Source of the DNA: an uncultured Caulobacter sp.
Lineage (GTDB): Bacteria > Pseudomonadota > Alphaproteobacteria > Caulobacterales > Caulobacteraceae
Length of the DNA: 64,000 nt
Assembly: GCA_937925635.1 (NCBI GenBank)
Contig: CALALX010000103.1
Location: 1 to 64,000, forward strand
Direction of reading: 5' to 3'
Under the pieces are notes generated by a model. That model was not told the DNA's origin. It saw only the letters and a list, made by a program, of their open reading frames with translations, and searched no databases. Below, piece after piece: positions 1 to 7,373 of the stretch. A program made the translations under genes and the position numbers. How positions within the stretch are numbered: position 1 is the first letter of the stretch; each line of letters opens with the position of its first letter.

Positions 1-263
1 TCCCAGGCCAGCGGCTTGCCGCGGTCGGGCGTGGCCAGGTCGGCGCCGAGGTCGAACAGATCATTCTGGGCCCGCATCAGGATGCCGTCGAGCAGGGCGT
101 CGTCCGCCGTGTGCAGCCGCGCCAGGCCCAGGCAACTGTTGGTCTCGTCGACCGTGCCGTAGGCCTCGACCCTCAGATCGTCCTTCGCCACGGGCTCGCC
201 GGTCGAAAGCCGCGTCGTGCCGCCATCGCCCGTGCGCGTGTATATCCGATTGAGGGTGACCAT
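1..263 (-). CDS. ATP:cob(I)alamin adenosyltransferase, PduO type (5' part only)
   Basis: This is the N-terminal 87 codons of a gene that runs off the left edge. The protein begins MVTLNRIYTRTGDGGTTRLS and continues through VEAYGTVDETNSCLGLAR, which are the phosphate-binding TRTGDxG and the V(D)EtNs motifs of PduO-type adenosyltransferases. The family transfers the adenosyl group of ATP to cob(I)alamin to make coenzyme B12. The ATG lies at 261-263. Pairing with the small membrane protein just upstream is, from memory, a recurrent arrangement in Caulobacterales. The product would serve B12-dependent enzymes and fits the btuB/cobQ unit elsewhere in the window. Confidence 0.9.
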   Translation of the reverse strand, partial: MVTLNRIYTRTGDGGTTRLSTGEPVAKDDLRVEAYGTVDETNSCLGLARLHTADDALLDGILMRAQNDLFDLGADLATPDRGKPLAW

Positions 264-269
264 TCCTGC

Positions 270-470
270 CTAGCCCCGCGTCCGCCACCAGAATGCGGCG
301 ACCAGGACAATGATCGCGAGGAACTGCAGGATGACGCGCAGCCGCATCAGCTTGTTGGAATAGGAGCGGCCGAAGTCGCCGCCGCGGTAGAGGGCGTAGA
401 GGCCGCCCGCCAGCGCCAGCAGCACCGCGCCTAGCGAGACCGGGATCAGAATGTCGAACAGCGTGTCCAT
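270..470 (-). CDS. Small twin-transmembrane protein (HIG1-like)
   Basis: This 66-aa protein has two hydrophobic segments, about residues 5-26 and 45-62, joined by a short basic and polar loop containing YRGGDFGRSYSNKLMRLR. The layout (TM, RGG-rich loop, NKLMR motif, TM) is that of the 'twin transmembrane protein'/HIG1-domain family of alphaproteobacteria, whose function is not well established. It lies 6 bp upstream of the adenosyltransferase gene on the same strand, so the two are probably co-transcribed. A role in inner-membrane or respiratory-complex assembly is only suggested by the eukaryotic HIG1 resemblance. Confidence 0.8.
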   Translation of the reverse strand: MDTLFDILIPVSLGAVLLALAGGLYALYRGGDFGRSYSNKLMRLRVILQFLAIIVLVAAFWWRTRG

Positions 471-534
471 GATTGGAACCTAGCGCCTAAGCCCAGGGCG
501 AACCACAGGCCGTTTCATTCATCTTCGGTTCATT

Positions 535-558
535 TTCACTGAGCGTGTTCACTGAGCG
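535..558. promoter_or_regulatory. Tandem TTCACTGAGCG repeat, candidate TetR operator
   Basis: TTCACTGAGCG occurs at 535-545 and again at 548-558, a direct repeat with a 13-bp period. A third, near-identical copy lies at 699-709. The repeat is upstream of the leftward adenosyltransferase pair and of the rightward TetR genes. Direct repeats of a short quasi-palindrome are typical of regulator binding sites; that a TetR protein binds here is inference. The remainder of 471-774 shows no convincing gene. Confidence 0.4.
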
Positions 559-690
559 CATTTGTCGCAGTTCGGTCACCAAGGCCCGATGCCACCGGTG
601 GACAGGCTTGATTTGGCCGCGAAATGGCCAGAAAGAAAGTTCTTGATCGTGACCAGCGTTCGTTGTACGCGGCGCCCTCACATTGCTCGA

Positions 691-710
691 TGAGCATGTT
701 CATTGAACGC
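691..710. promoter_or_regulatory. Palindromic GTTCATTGAAC site, candidate TetR operator
   Basis: GTTCATTGAAC (698-708) is a perfect 5-bp-arm palindrome around a central T and overlaps the quasi-palindrome TGAGCATGTTCA (691-702). It matches the tandem copies at 535-558 (consensus TTCAYTGARCG). It lies about 65 bp before the start of the small gene at 775 that is coupled to the first TetR gene, where an autoregulatory operator would be expected. Confidence 0.45.
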
Positions 711-774
711 GATCGACCCCTCACCGCGGATCGCGTCGGCCTTGAAAGCGCGGGGAGGCGAGACGGAGCACCTT

Positions 775-993
775 ATGGGCCTGACCCAAAGCGCCGCCGC
801 CCATCCGGCGGCCGAAGACGAAACCATCGCCGAGGTTCGGCAGTTGATCGTGGATCTGCGCGACGCCGCGCAAGACGGCCGCGATCTTGCACGCCGATAC
901 GCCGACGTCCTGGTCAAGGTCGTCGAAGAGTACTGCGTTGAATTCGAGAAACGCGCCGAGGCGGCGCTGGCCCGTTTGGAGGCGGACCAATGA
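775..993 (+). CDS. Hypothetical 72-aa acidic helical protein coupled to a TetR gene
   Basis: I do not recognise this family. Starting at ATG 775 it is preceded by GGAG at 765-768 with 6 nt spacing; a TTG at 703 would add 24 residues but has poorer context. The protein is rich in Ala, Glu and Arg (DLRDAAQDGRDLARRYADV, EKRAEAALARLEADQ) and should be almost wholly alpha-helical, perhaps coiled. Its stop overlaps the start of the next gene (ATGA at 990-993), so it is translationally coupled to the TetR regulator. A small partner or co-regulator is possible, but nothing in the sequence proves it. Confidence 0.6.
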   Translation: MGLTQSAAAHPAAEDETIAEVRQLIVDLRDAAQDGRDLARRYADVLVKVVEEYCVEFEKRAEAALARLEADQ

Positions 994-1637
994 ATCATAT
1001 CCCAATGCGCATGCACGCTCCGGCCATCCGGCCGCAGAAGATGACTCGCCGGGCCCTGGCCAAGCAGCAGACCCGCGAGAAGGTCCTGCAGTCGGCCCGG
1101 GACCTGTTCATCGAGCGGGGCTACGAAGGCGCCACCATTCGTGACATCGCCCGCGCCGCCGGCATGTCGACGGGGGCGGTCTTCGCCAGCTTCACGGACA
1201 AGAACGAGCTGTTCGACGCCATCCTCAACGACGATTTCGCCGGCCTGGTCGAACCGATGCAGGACGCCGTCGTGGGCGCCACGACCAGCCGCGAGGCCCT
1301 GGTCGGCATGTTCGGCGCCGCCTACCGCGCCCACGCCCACCAGCTTCCGCTGATCCAGGCGGCCCTGGCCGCGTCCTGGACCCGCACCCCCGAGGCCGAA
1401 CGACTGCGCCGCGAGGCCATGCGTCCGATCCGTTCGCTGGTGCAGGAGGTGCTGGAGCGCGGCGTCGAACGGGGAGAGCTGACCCAGAAGTTCGACCTGC
1501 GCGTGGTGGCCGACATGCTGTGGGACCTGTACCTCGCCGGCTACCGCCCGGCGGCCTTCGAGGGCCTGTCGGTCGAGAACCAGACCGACAAACTCGCGGA
1601 ACGGATCGACGTGATCATGTCGGCGATCAAGGCTTAG
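990..1637 (+). CDS. TetR/AcrR-family transcriptional regulator
   Basis: A 215-aa one-component regulator. The N-terminal DNA-binding domain occupies about residues 24-72, with the TetR signature running from TREKVLQSARDLFIERGYEG to RDIARAAGMSTGAVFASFTDK. The rest is an all-helical ligand-binding domain of unknown effector. It starts at ATG 990, overlapping the previous stop; ATG 1041 (MTRRALAKQ) is an alternative that would remove a 17-residue basic tail. The gene is followed on the same strand by a second TetR gene after 51 bp. The ligand cannot be read from the sequence. Confidence 0.85.
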   Translation: MNHIPMRMHAPAIRPQKMTRRALAKQQTREKVLQSARDLFIERGYEGATIRDIARAAGMSTGAVFASFTDKNELFDAILNDDFAGLVEPMQDAVVGATTSREALVGMFGAAYRAHAHQLPLIQAALAASWTRTPEAERLRREAMRPIRSLVQEVLERGVERGELTQKFDLRVVADMLWDLYLAGYRPAAFEGLSVENQTDKLAERIDVIMSAIKA

Positions 1638-1688
1638 TGACTCCCGCGCCCCTCAGCGAGGGGCGCGGACTGTCCGGGGGGGCATCCA

Positions 1689-2294
1689 TTGGCGGGCGTT
1701 CGCGAAACGCAGAAGCTGGAAACGCGTCGCAAGGTACTGGAAGCGGCGCGCGATCTCTTCAACGAGATCGGCTACGAGGAAACCACCATCCGCGCTGTCG
1801 CGGAGCGGGCCGGCGTCTCCGTCGGCAGCGTGTTCACGACCTTTGCGTCCAAGGCCGACGTGCTCAGCCAGGTCATGGATGACCGGGTCGACGCGCTCCA
1901 CAGCGAACTCGAACGCGTCGCCAGGCACATGCGCGGCTCGACCGTCGATCGCCTCTCATCGCTGTTCGCCATCCACTACGACTTCGAGTGCCGACGGGTC
2001 AGGCTGTTCCTCGCCCACATCGCCGCCTCGTTCAGTCCGTCGCTGGACGCCAGCACCATCCCCTACGGACGCAACATCCGCTTCAAGGACATGATCATCG
2101 ACATGCTCCGCGACGGCCAGGCGAAGGGCGAGGTTCGCGACGACGCGGACCTCGCCCTGATTCTGGATACTCTCATGGGGGCCTACGCCTGGAACTACCG
2201 ACTGGCCGCCAGCCAGGGCGCCGATAATCTGATCATGACCGAGATCATGGAACGCCAGATCCGCCTGATCTTCGCGGGCCTGCAGCCGCGATAG
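1689..2294 (+). CDS. TetR/AcrR-family transcriptional regulator (second of a pair)
   Basis: A 201-aa TetR protein with the helix-turn-helix at about residues 11-58 (LEAARDLFNEIGYEETTIRA, AERAGVSVGSVFTTFASK). The domain clearly resembles the preceding TetR (same RDLF, IGYEETTIR/RGYEGATIR and VF-SF/TF features), so the pair may be an old duplication. No ATG is available at the N-terminus; TTG 1689 is the likely start, about 7 nt after a G-run (GGGGGG). It converges on the acyl-CoA dehydrogenase gene, which ends 45 bp away, so regulation of that gene is plausible but not shown. Confidence 0.82.
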   Translation: MAGVRETQKLETRRKVLEAARDLFNEIGYEETTIRAVAERAGVSVGSVFTTFASKADVLSQVMDDRVDALHSELERVARHMRGSTVDRLSSLFAIHYDFECRRVRLFLAHIAASFSPSLDASTIPYGRNIRFKDMIIDMLRDGQAKGEVRDDADLALILDTLMGAYAWNYRLAASQGADNLIMTEIMERQIRLIFAGLQPR

Positions 2295-2339
2295 GCCGAG
2301 ACCGGCGAGGTCGAGACGGTCACAGGCGGACTGCGGGGC

Positions 2340-4031
2340 TCAGTTTCCGTCTTCCAGCAGCCGGCGGGCGATGACCTGGGCCTGGATTTCGCCGGCGCCC
2401 TCGAAGATGTTGAGGATGCGGGCGTCGGCGAGCACGCGGCTGACCTCGTACTCCATCGCGAAGCCGTTTCCGCCGTGGATCTGCAGCGCATTGTCGGCGG
2501 CCGCCCAGGCGACCCGGGCGGCGACGAGCTTGGCCATGCCGGCCTCGAGGTCGCAGCGCTTGCCCTCGTCCTTCTGGCGGGCGGCGAAGTAGGTCAGCTG
2601 GCGCACGCCCATGATCTCGGCCGCCATTATCGCCAACTTGTTGGCGACCCGCGGGAAGCCGAAGATCGGACCGCCGAACTGCTTGCGGTCGAGGGCATAG
2701 TTCAGCCCCAGTTCCAGGCCGCGCTGAGCCACGCCGATGGCGCGGGCGGCGGTCTGGATGCGGGCGCTCTCGAAGGTGGCCATCAGCTGTTTGAAGCCCT
2801 GGCCCTCGACGCCCCCCAGCAGGTTCGCCGCCGGCACGGTGAAGCCGTCGAAGCCGATCTCGTATTCCTTCATGCCGCGATAGCCGATCACGCCGATCTC
2901 GCCGCCGCTCATGCCCTGGGTCGGGAACGGGTTGGCGTCGTCGCCGCGCAGCTTGGGCGCGAGCAGCATCGACAGTCCGCGATAGTCGGTGGTCGACGGG
3001 TCGGTGCGGACCAGCAGGGTCATCGCGTCGGCGCGCGCCGCGTGGGTGATCCAGGTCTTGTTGCCGGTGACGACATAGCTGTCGCCCTCCCGCACCGCGC
3101 GGGTGCGCAGGGCGCCGAGGTCCGAGCCGGTGTTGGGCTCGGTGAACACGGCCGTCGGCAGGATCTCGGCGCTGGCGATCCTGGGCAACCATTCGTCACG
3201 CTGGGCCGGCGTGCCGCCGGTCAGGATCAGCTCGGCGGCGATCTCCGACCGCGTGGCCAGCGAGCCGACGCCGATCCACGCGCGGGACAGCTCTTCCGAG
3301 ACCACGCACATGGCCGTCTTGCCGAGGCCCGCGCCGCCGTAGTCCTCCGGAATGGTGAGGCCAAAGACCCCCAGGTCGCCCAGTTCCTTGACCAGCTCGA
3401 GCGGGATCAGTTCATCCTTGAGGTGCCATTGGTGAGCGTAGGGAACGACCTTCTCCTCGGCGAAGCCGTGGAATTGGTCGCGGATCATCTCGAAGGTCTC
3501 GTCCAGGCCGGTCTTCTCGACCGTCGCCTTGCCGCGGGAGCCGGCCACGAGGTCGGCGACACGGCTCTTCACCGCCTGGCTGCCGCCCTCGCTCATCAGC
3601 CTGACCAGGGCCGGGGCGAACAGCCGGTTCATCGTCTCGCGATTGTCCGTAAGGTCGGCCGGACGGATGATCTCGCCCTGGTTCATCGGGATGCCGCCGA
3701 CCAGCTGGGCGGCGTATTCGGCGAACAGCAGCTGAGCCAGCAGGGCCTCGGTCTCGCCGAAAGCCGCCTCGGCCTCCAGGCGCTCCGCCCAGCCGGCGAC
3801 CTGATTGAGAAGCTCGGCGTAGGAGGCGTACCAGCCGTAGCCGTGGACGGCGTGCTGCTCGGCGTCGGCCAGCTTGCGATCGATCTTTCCGCCGGCCGAG
3901 ATCTTCGCCTTCACCGGGCCCTTGGCCTCGTGGACGAACATCCCTGCCGCGTCGGCGGCCTCGCGCAGCAACGTGACCAGACCGGGCAGGATCAGGTCTT
4001 TCGGTTCGGACTGGACGGCGGCGGCGCTCAT
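2340..4031 (-). CDS. mcd: Acyl-CoA dehydrogenase, probably (2S)-methylsuccinyl-CoA dehydrogenase
   Basis: A 563-aa flavoprotein. The C-terminal ~400 residues are a full acyl-CoA dehydrogenase: FAD/substrate motifs FTEPNTGSDLGALRTRA and NKTWITHA, and the catalytic glutamate at E544 in NIFEGAGEIQAQVIAR. The N-terminal ~150 residues are an extra helical region, absent from ordinary 380-aa acyl-CoA dehydrogenases but characteristic of methylsuccinyl-CoA dehydrogenase of the ethylmalonyl-CoA pathway for acetyl-CoA assimilation. That pathway uses B12-dependent mutases, consistent with the cobalamin genes nearby. No other ethylmalonyl-CoA pathway gene is in the window, so the specific substrate is inference; a generic long acyl-CoA dehydrogenase is the alternative. 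A divergent glutathione transferase starts 147 bp upstream. Confidence 0.78.
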   Translation of the reverse strand: MSAAAVQSEPKDLILPGLVTLLREAADAAGMFVHEAKGPVKAKISAGGKIDRKLADAEQHAVHGYGWYASYAELLNQVAGWAERLEAEAAFGETEALLAQLLFAEYAAQLVGGIPMNQGEIIRPADLTDNRETMNRLFAPALVRLMSEGGSQAVKSRVADLVAGSRGKATVEKTGLDETFEMIRDQFHGFAEEKVVPYAHQWHLKDELIPLELVKELGDLGVFGLTIPEDYGGAGLGKTAMCVVSEELSRAWIGVGSLATRSEIAAELILTGGTPAQRDEWLPRIASAEILPTAVFTEPNTGSDLGALRTRAVREGDSYVVTGNKTWITHAARADAMTLLVRTDPSTTDYRGLSMLLAPKLRGDDANPFPTQGMSGGEIGVIGYRGMKEYEIGFDGFTVPAANLLGGVEGQGFKQLMATFESARIQTAARAIGVAQRGLELGLNYALDRKQFGGPIFGFPRVANKLAIMAAEIMGVRQLTYFAARQKDEGKRCDLEAGMAKLVAARVAWAAADNALQIHGGNGFAMEYEVSRVLADARILNIFEGAGEIQAQVIARRLLEDGN

Positions 4032-4178
4032 TGGCAGGTTTCCCCGGATTATTGTTGCGCCGCACTATAATCGTTTCGCACCTGCACACAATCGCCCGCC
4101 GACGAGGTAGAATTTGCCACGGCGCGGCGGGCGTCCGATGGTGGCCCACAAGCGCCAGGCGCGGCCCCGGAGATCACC

Positions 4179-4805
4179 ATGCTCGTCGTCCACCACCTCA
4201 ATGAGTCGCGCTCGCAGCGCATCCTCTGGCTGCTGGAGGAGTTGGGGGTCCCGTATGAGATCGCCTTTCACCAACGCAACGCCGAGACGCGCCTCGCGCC
4301 GCCCGAACTTGTCGCCGTCCACCCGCTCGGCAAATCGCCCGTGATCGTCGACGACGGCCGGGTGGTCCACGAGTCGGGCGCGGTCATCGACTACATCATC
4401 CGCAAGCACGGCGGCGGCCGCTTCGCCCCCGCGCCTGGCACGACCGACCACGAAAGCTACCTTCAGTGGCTGCACTACGCCGAGGGCAGCGCCATGCTGC
4501 CGCTGATGCTGCTGATGTACGTCATGCGCCTGGGCGAGGCCGGCGCGCCGCTGCACCCTCGCATCGACAGTGAAATCGCCAACCACATGTCCTATGTCGA
4601 GGGCGCGCTGGCGGGCCGGGACTGGCTGCTGGGGTCCGAGCCGACCGGCGCCGACGTGCAGATGAGTTTCATCCCCGAGGTGCTGAAGGCGTTCGGAAGG
4701 CTGGACGCCTATCCGAACATGGCCGCCTGGATCGACCGCATCCACGCCCGCCCGGCCTGGAAGGCGGGGCTGGACAAGGGCGGGCCGTACGCGCTGGGGC
4801 GGTAG
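4179..4805 (+). CDS. Glutathione S-transferase family protein
   Basis: A 208-aa cytosolic GST. Residues 1-78 form the thioredoxin-like domain (HHLNESRSQRILWLLEELGV, then HPLGKSPVIVDDG with the cis-proline before V, then HESGAVIDYI, the glutathione gamma-Glu binding ES). Residues 88-208 are the helical C-terminal domain ending ARPAWKAGLDKGG. The family conjugates or reduces electrophiles with glutathione. It is divergent from the acyl-CoA dehydrogenase. Substrate cannot be predicted. Confidence 0.88.
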   Translation: MLVVHHLNESRSQRILWLLEELGVPYEIAFHQRNAETRLAPPELVAVHPLGKSPVIVDDGRVVHESGAVIDYIIRKHGGGRFAPAPGTTDHESYLQWLHYAEGSAMLPLMLLMYVMRLGEAGAPLHPRIDSEIANHMSYVEGALAGRDWLLGSEPTGADVQMSFIPEVLKAFGRLDAYPNMAAWIDRIHARPAWKAGLDKGGPYALGR

Positions 4806-4820
4806 ACCTGCTCACCCGCC

Positions 4821-4939
4821 CTGCGTCCTTCGAGACGCGATCCCGAGGGATCGCTCCTCAGGATGACGAGTTCAGTGCAGCCCTCCCACCTTCGTCATGG
4901 TGAGGAGCGAGCCTCAAGCGAGCGTCGCGAACCACGCAA
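4821..4939. repeat. Intergenic long inverted repeat (CCTTCGAGACGC...ATGACG family)
   Basis: An imperfect palindrome: a left arm at 4821-4867 (GCGTCCTTCGAGACGC... CTCCTCAGGATGACG) is mirrored by 4892-4939 (CGTCATGGTGAGGAGCGAG ... GCGAACCACGC). Related elements occur at 29693-29788 and 41212-41318. It lies between the convergent ends of the GST and hydrolase genes and may act as a bidirectional terminator. Confidence 0.75.
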
Positions 4940-4943
4940 CGCC

Positions 4944-5711
4944 TCACATCTCGTTCAGATAGCCGTCCAGGAAATCGAACACCGCCGCCTTGAGCAGACC
5001 GTGGGGGATGGCGTTGAAGTGGTCGCAGCCGGCCAGGGTCAGGGCCTTGGCTCCGCGGATGGCGTCGGACAGGCCGTGCGGATCGCCGGCGAGGTCATCC
5101 CGTGAACCGGCCACGACGAGCGTCGGCGCGCCGATGCCCGCGAGAGCGTCCCGCTCCAGCGGCGCGCCCCGGCCTCGACTGAAGGCCGCCAGCGCCAGGC
5201 GGTCCTCGCCCTGCTCGTCGGCGAACTGCCGGAAGCTGCGCAGCATCGGGTCGCCGATGGCGTCGGGACTGGCCGCCTCCATCGCGACGGCCATCGGATC
5301 TCCCGGCGGCGGCGGGTCGAACTGCCGTTCGCCGACGCCGCCGACAATCAGGTAGCCGACGCGCTCGCGGTGCGTGATCGCCAGCGCCAGGGCCAGCCGG
5401 GCGCCCATCGAGTAGCCGAGCACATTGGCCCACTCGACGCCGAGGTGGTCGAGCAGGCCGACAATATCGCCGAGCAGGATCTCGCGGGAATAGGCGGCGG
5501 GATCGTGCGGCTTGCCGCTTTGGCCATGACCGCGCAGGTCGAGGGCCACCACCCGCTGTCCGCGCTGGGCGAAGGCCGCGTACCAGCCGGTCCGCTTCCA
5601 GGCCTCCTGGCGGTTCGAGGAAAAGCCATGGACCAGCAGCATCGGCGCGCCCGGGCCGCCAGTGTCGTCATACGCGATCGAAACGCCGTCCTGGGCGACG
5701 TATTCGGTCAT
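4944..5711 (-). CDS. Alpha/beta hydrolase
   Basis: A 255-aa alpha/beta-hydrolase-fold enzyme. Visible features are the oxyanion-hole segment LLVHGFSSNRQ (about 25-35), DLRGHGQSGKP, the nucleophile elbow GYSMGARLA with Ser101, an acid region GSRDDLAGDP, and the likely catalytic His in AGCDHFNAIPHG. Start chosen at ATG 5711 (MTEYVAQDGVSIAYDD), which begins the first beta strand; an upstream extension to 5783 would be low-complexity. Family members are esterases, lipases or C-C hydrolases; substrate is unknown. It is followed by an intergenic repeat. Confidence 0.85.
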   Translation of the reverse strand: MTEYVAQDGVSIAYDDTGGPGAPMLLVHGFSSNRQEAWKRTGWYAAFAQRGQRVVALDLRGHGQSGKPHDPAAYSREILLGDIVGLLDHLGVEWANVLGYSMGARLALALAITHRERVGYLIVGGVGERQFDPPPPGDPMAVAMEAASPDAIGDPMLRSFRQFADEQGEDRLALAAFSRGRGAPLERDALAGIGAPTLVVAGSRDDLAGDPHGLSDAIRGAKALTLAGCDHFNAIPHGLLKAAVFDFLDGYLNEM

Positions 5712-5802
5712 GCTTCCAATCCCCGATGGCGCCTCTGCCAGCGCGCTTTCGGCAGAGCCTGCCCTCTGTGGCCGGAGGGTCAAGCGTGAATCGGCTATGG
5801 CC

Positions 5803-7296
5803 TCAACGCTTCGCGTCGATCGACCTGATCCAGGCCTCCAGCCCCGCCGTATCGCCGAGCGCGCCGGTCCAGGCGTGGGCCGGCACGGCCGTCTCGTTGT
5901 TGCCCCGCGCCCGGCCGCGATAGACCTTCATCGGCACGCCGGCCTTGACCCGACCGCTCGGCAGGGGCGCGTAGCGCACCTCCATGTAGACCGTGTCGCC
6001 GGACGTCTCCTGCCCGACCTGCACGGCGTCCAGCGCCTTGAGCACATCGACCGCGTCGAGGCAGGCCGAGGCGCAGCCGTAGTCGGTGAGGACATAGACG
6101 CGCGCCTTCATCGCGGTGGTCGGCGCCACAGCGGGAACGGCCGGCTTGCCGTCACCGTCGTCCGTCTGGAGCCAGAGCGGCTGCCCCTTCGCGCGGGCGT
6201 CCCGCATCCCCGCCTCGATCAGGTCCAGCCAGCGCTTGATCTCGGGATCGTCGCCGAGCAGGGCGTGATAGCCGACGATCTGGTCGATGTTGGCCTGCGA
6301 GGGGCGCCATTCGACCTGTTCGCTGGACGGCTGCTTGGCGTCCACCCAGTCCTTGCCCCAGATCGCGCGGACCAGGCCGTTGATCCAGCTGGACGAGCCG
6401 CCGTTGTTGCCGCGCAGGTCGAAGACGACGATCCCGGCCTCACGGATGGCCGGCGCCGCCGCCTCGACCTCGGTCTGAAGCGCCGCCAGTTCGCGGCCCT
6501 CGCCGCTGGAGACGTCCGAGTTGAACGACCCCAGCCCGAGCCAGTAGCCGCCCTCGACCGGGCGCAGTTCGATCGGCGCGGTGAACCGAGGGCTGCGCGC
6601 GGCGGCGAAGCCCTCGTCGCGCACGGCGTCGGGCAGGTCGCGCCAGACGAGGCGATAGTCGCGCGTCCCGCCGCCCTCGATCTCGAACGCGCAAACGGAC
6701 GGCCGCGTCACATAGGGGTTCTTCTGGTCCACGAAGAGCGTGGCGGCGTAGGCCGCGCGGCGTGAGGCGAGCTTCCAGCGGCCCGCGCCCAGGCCCACGA
6801 AGTCCGCCGCGAAGGCGTCGGCGCCCGTGCCGTCGCACGACCGCAACACGGCGCCGATCGGGGGCGCGGCCGGGTCGCGGCTGAACACCACGGTGTGGCG
6901 GCCATCGCGCAAGCCGGTGAGGAAGCCCGGCCACTCCGCCCGCCAGACGTGGCCCATCGGGGCATAGCCGGACAGGCTGAGATGGCCGTCATCGAACGAG
7001 GCGGCGAACGCCTGCAGCGCGAAGTACCAGTCCTCATAGCTGTCGGCGGTCTTCGCGCGCGCCAGCGCGGCTTGGAAGCTCGACTCAAGCAGGGCGTTGA
7101 ACCCGGGATTCTCCCGGTCGACGGGCCCCGGATGGGAGTCGGCGATCATGTCGCGGAAGGCTTTGGCGTCCTCGGCCAGGGCCTGGCCCCAGTCGGCGGG
7201 CGCGGCGGCGGGCGGAGGCGCGTCCTCGGCCGAGACGGAGCCCGCGAAGGCAAACAGCGCGGCGGCGGCGACGACGAGGACGCGGGTTCCGGACAT
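5803..7296 (-). CDS. S41-family peptidase, exported
   Basis: A 497-aa secreted protein with a signal peptide (MSGTRVLVVAAAALFAFAGS, cleavage near VSAEDA). The C-terminal half carries the C-terminal-processing-peptidase core: IVVFDLRGNNGGSSSW and YVLTDYGCASACLDAVDV, where the Ser of CASAC is the expected nucleophile. No PDZ domain is apparent. Start at ATG 7296 gives the signal peptide directly; the upstream in-frame extension is not needed. S41 enzymes degrade or process proteins outside the cytoplasm; the target is unknown. It stands alone, downstream of thrS. Confidence 0.82.
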   Translation of the reverse strand: MSGTRVLVVAAAALFAFAGSVSAEDAPPPAAAPADWGQALAEDAKAFRDMIADSHPGPVDRENPGFNALLESSFQAALARAKTADSYEDWYFALQAFAASFDDGHLSLSGYAPMGHVWRAEWPGFLTGLRDGRHTVVFSRDPAAPPIGAVLRSCDGTGADAFAADFVGLGAGRWKLASRRAAYAATLFVDQKNPYVTRPSVCAFEIEGGGTRDYRLVWRDLPDAVRDEGFAAARSPRFTAPIELRPVEGGYWLGLGSFNSDVSSGEGRELAALQTEVEAAAPAIREAGIVVFDLRGNNGGSSSWINGLVRAIWGKDWVDAKQPSSEQVEWRPSQANIDQIVGYHALLGDDPEIKRWLDLIEAGMRDARAKGQPLWLQTDDGDGKPAVPAVAPTTAMKARVYVLTDYGCASACLDAVDVLKALDAVQVGQETSGDTVYMEVRYAPLPSGRVKAGVPMKVYRGRARGNNETAVPAHAWTGALGDTAGLEAWIRSIDAKR

Positions 7297-7373
7297 GAAA
7301 GGGCCTCCCTGAGCGGCGGGCTTTTGCCAGCCGGCCGTCAGGGAGGCCACTTAAAGCTTGGTAACGCGAACGC

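Noticed and set aside
2475..4070. A 531-codon open frame opposite the acyl-CoA dehydrogenase
   Set aside because: Antisense shadow; no recognisable motif, while the minus-strand protein has clear catalytic motifs.
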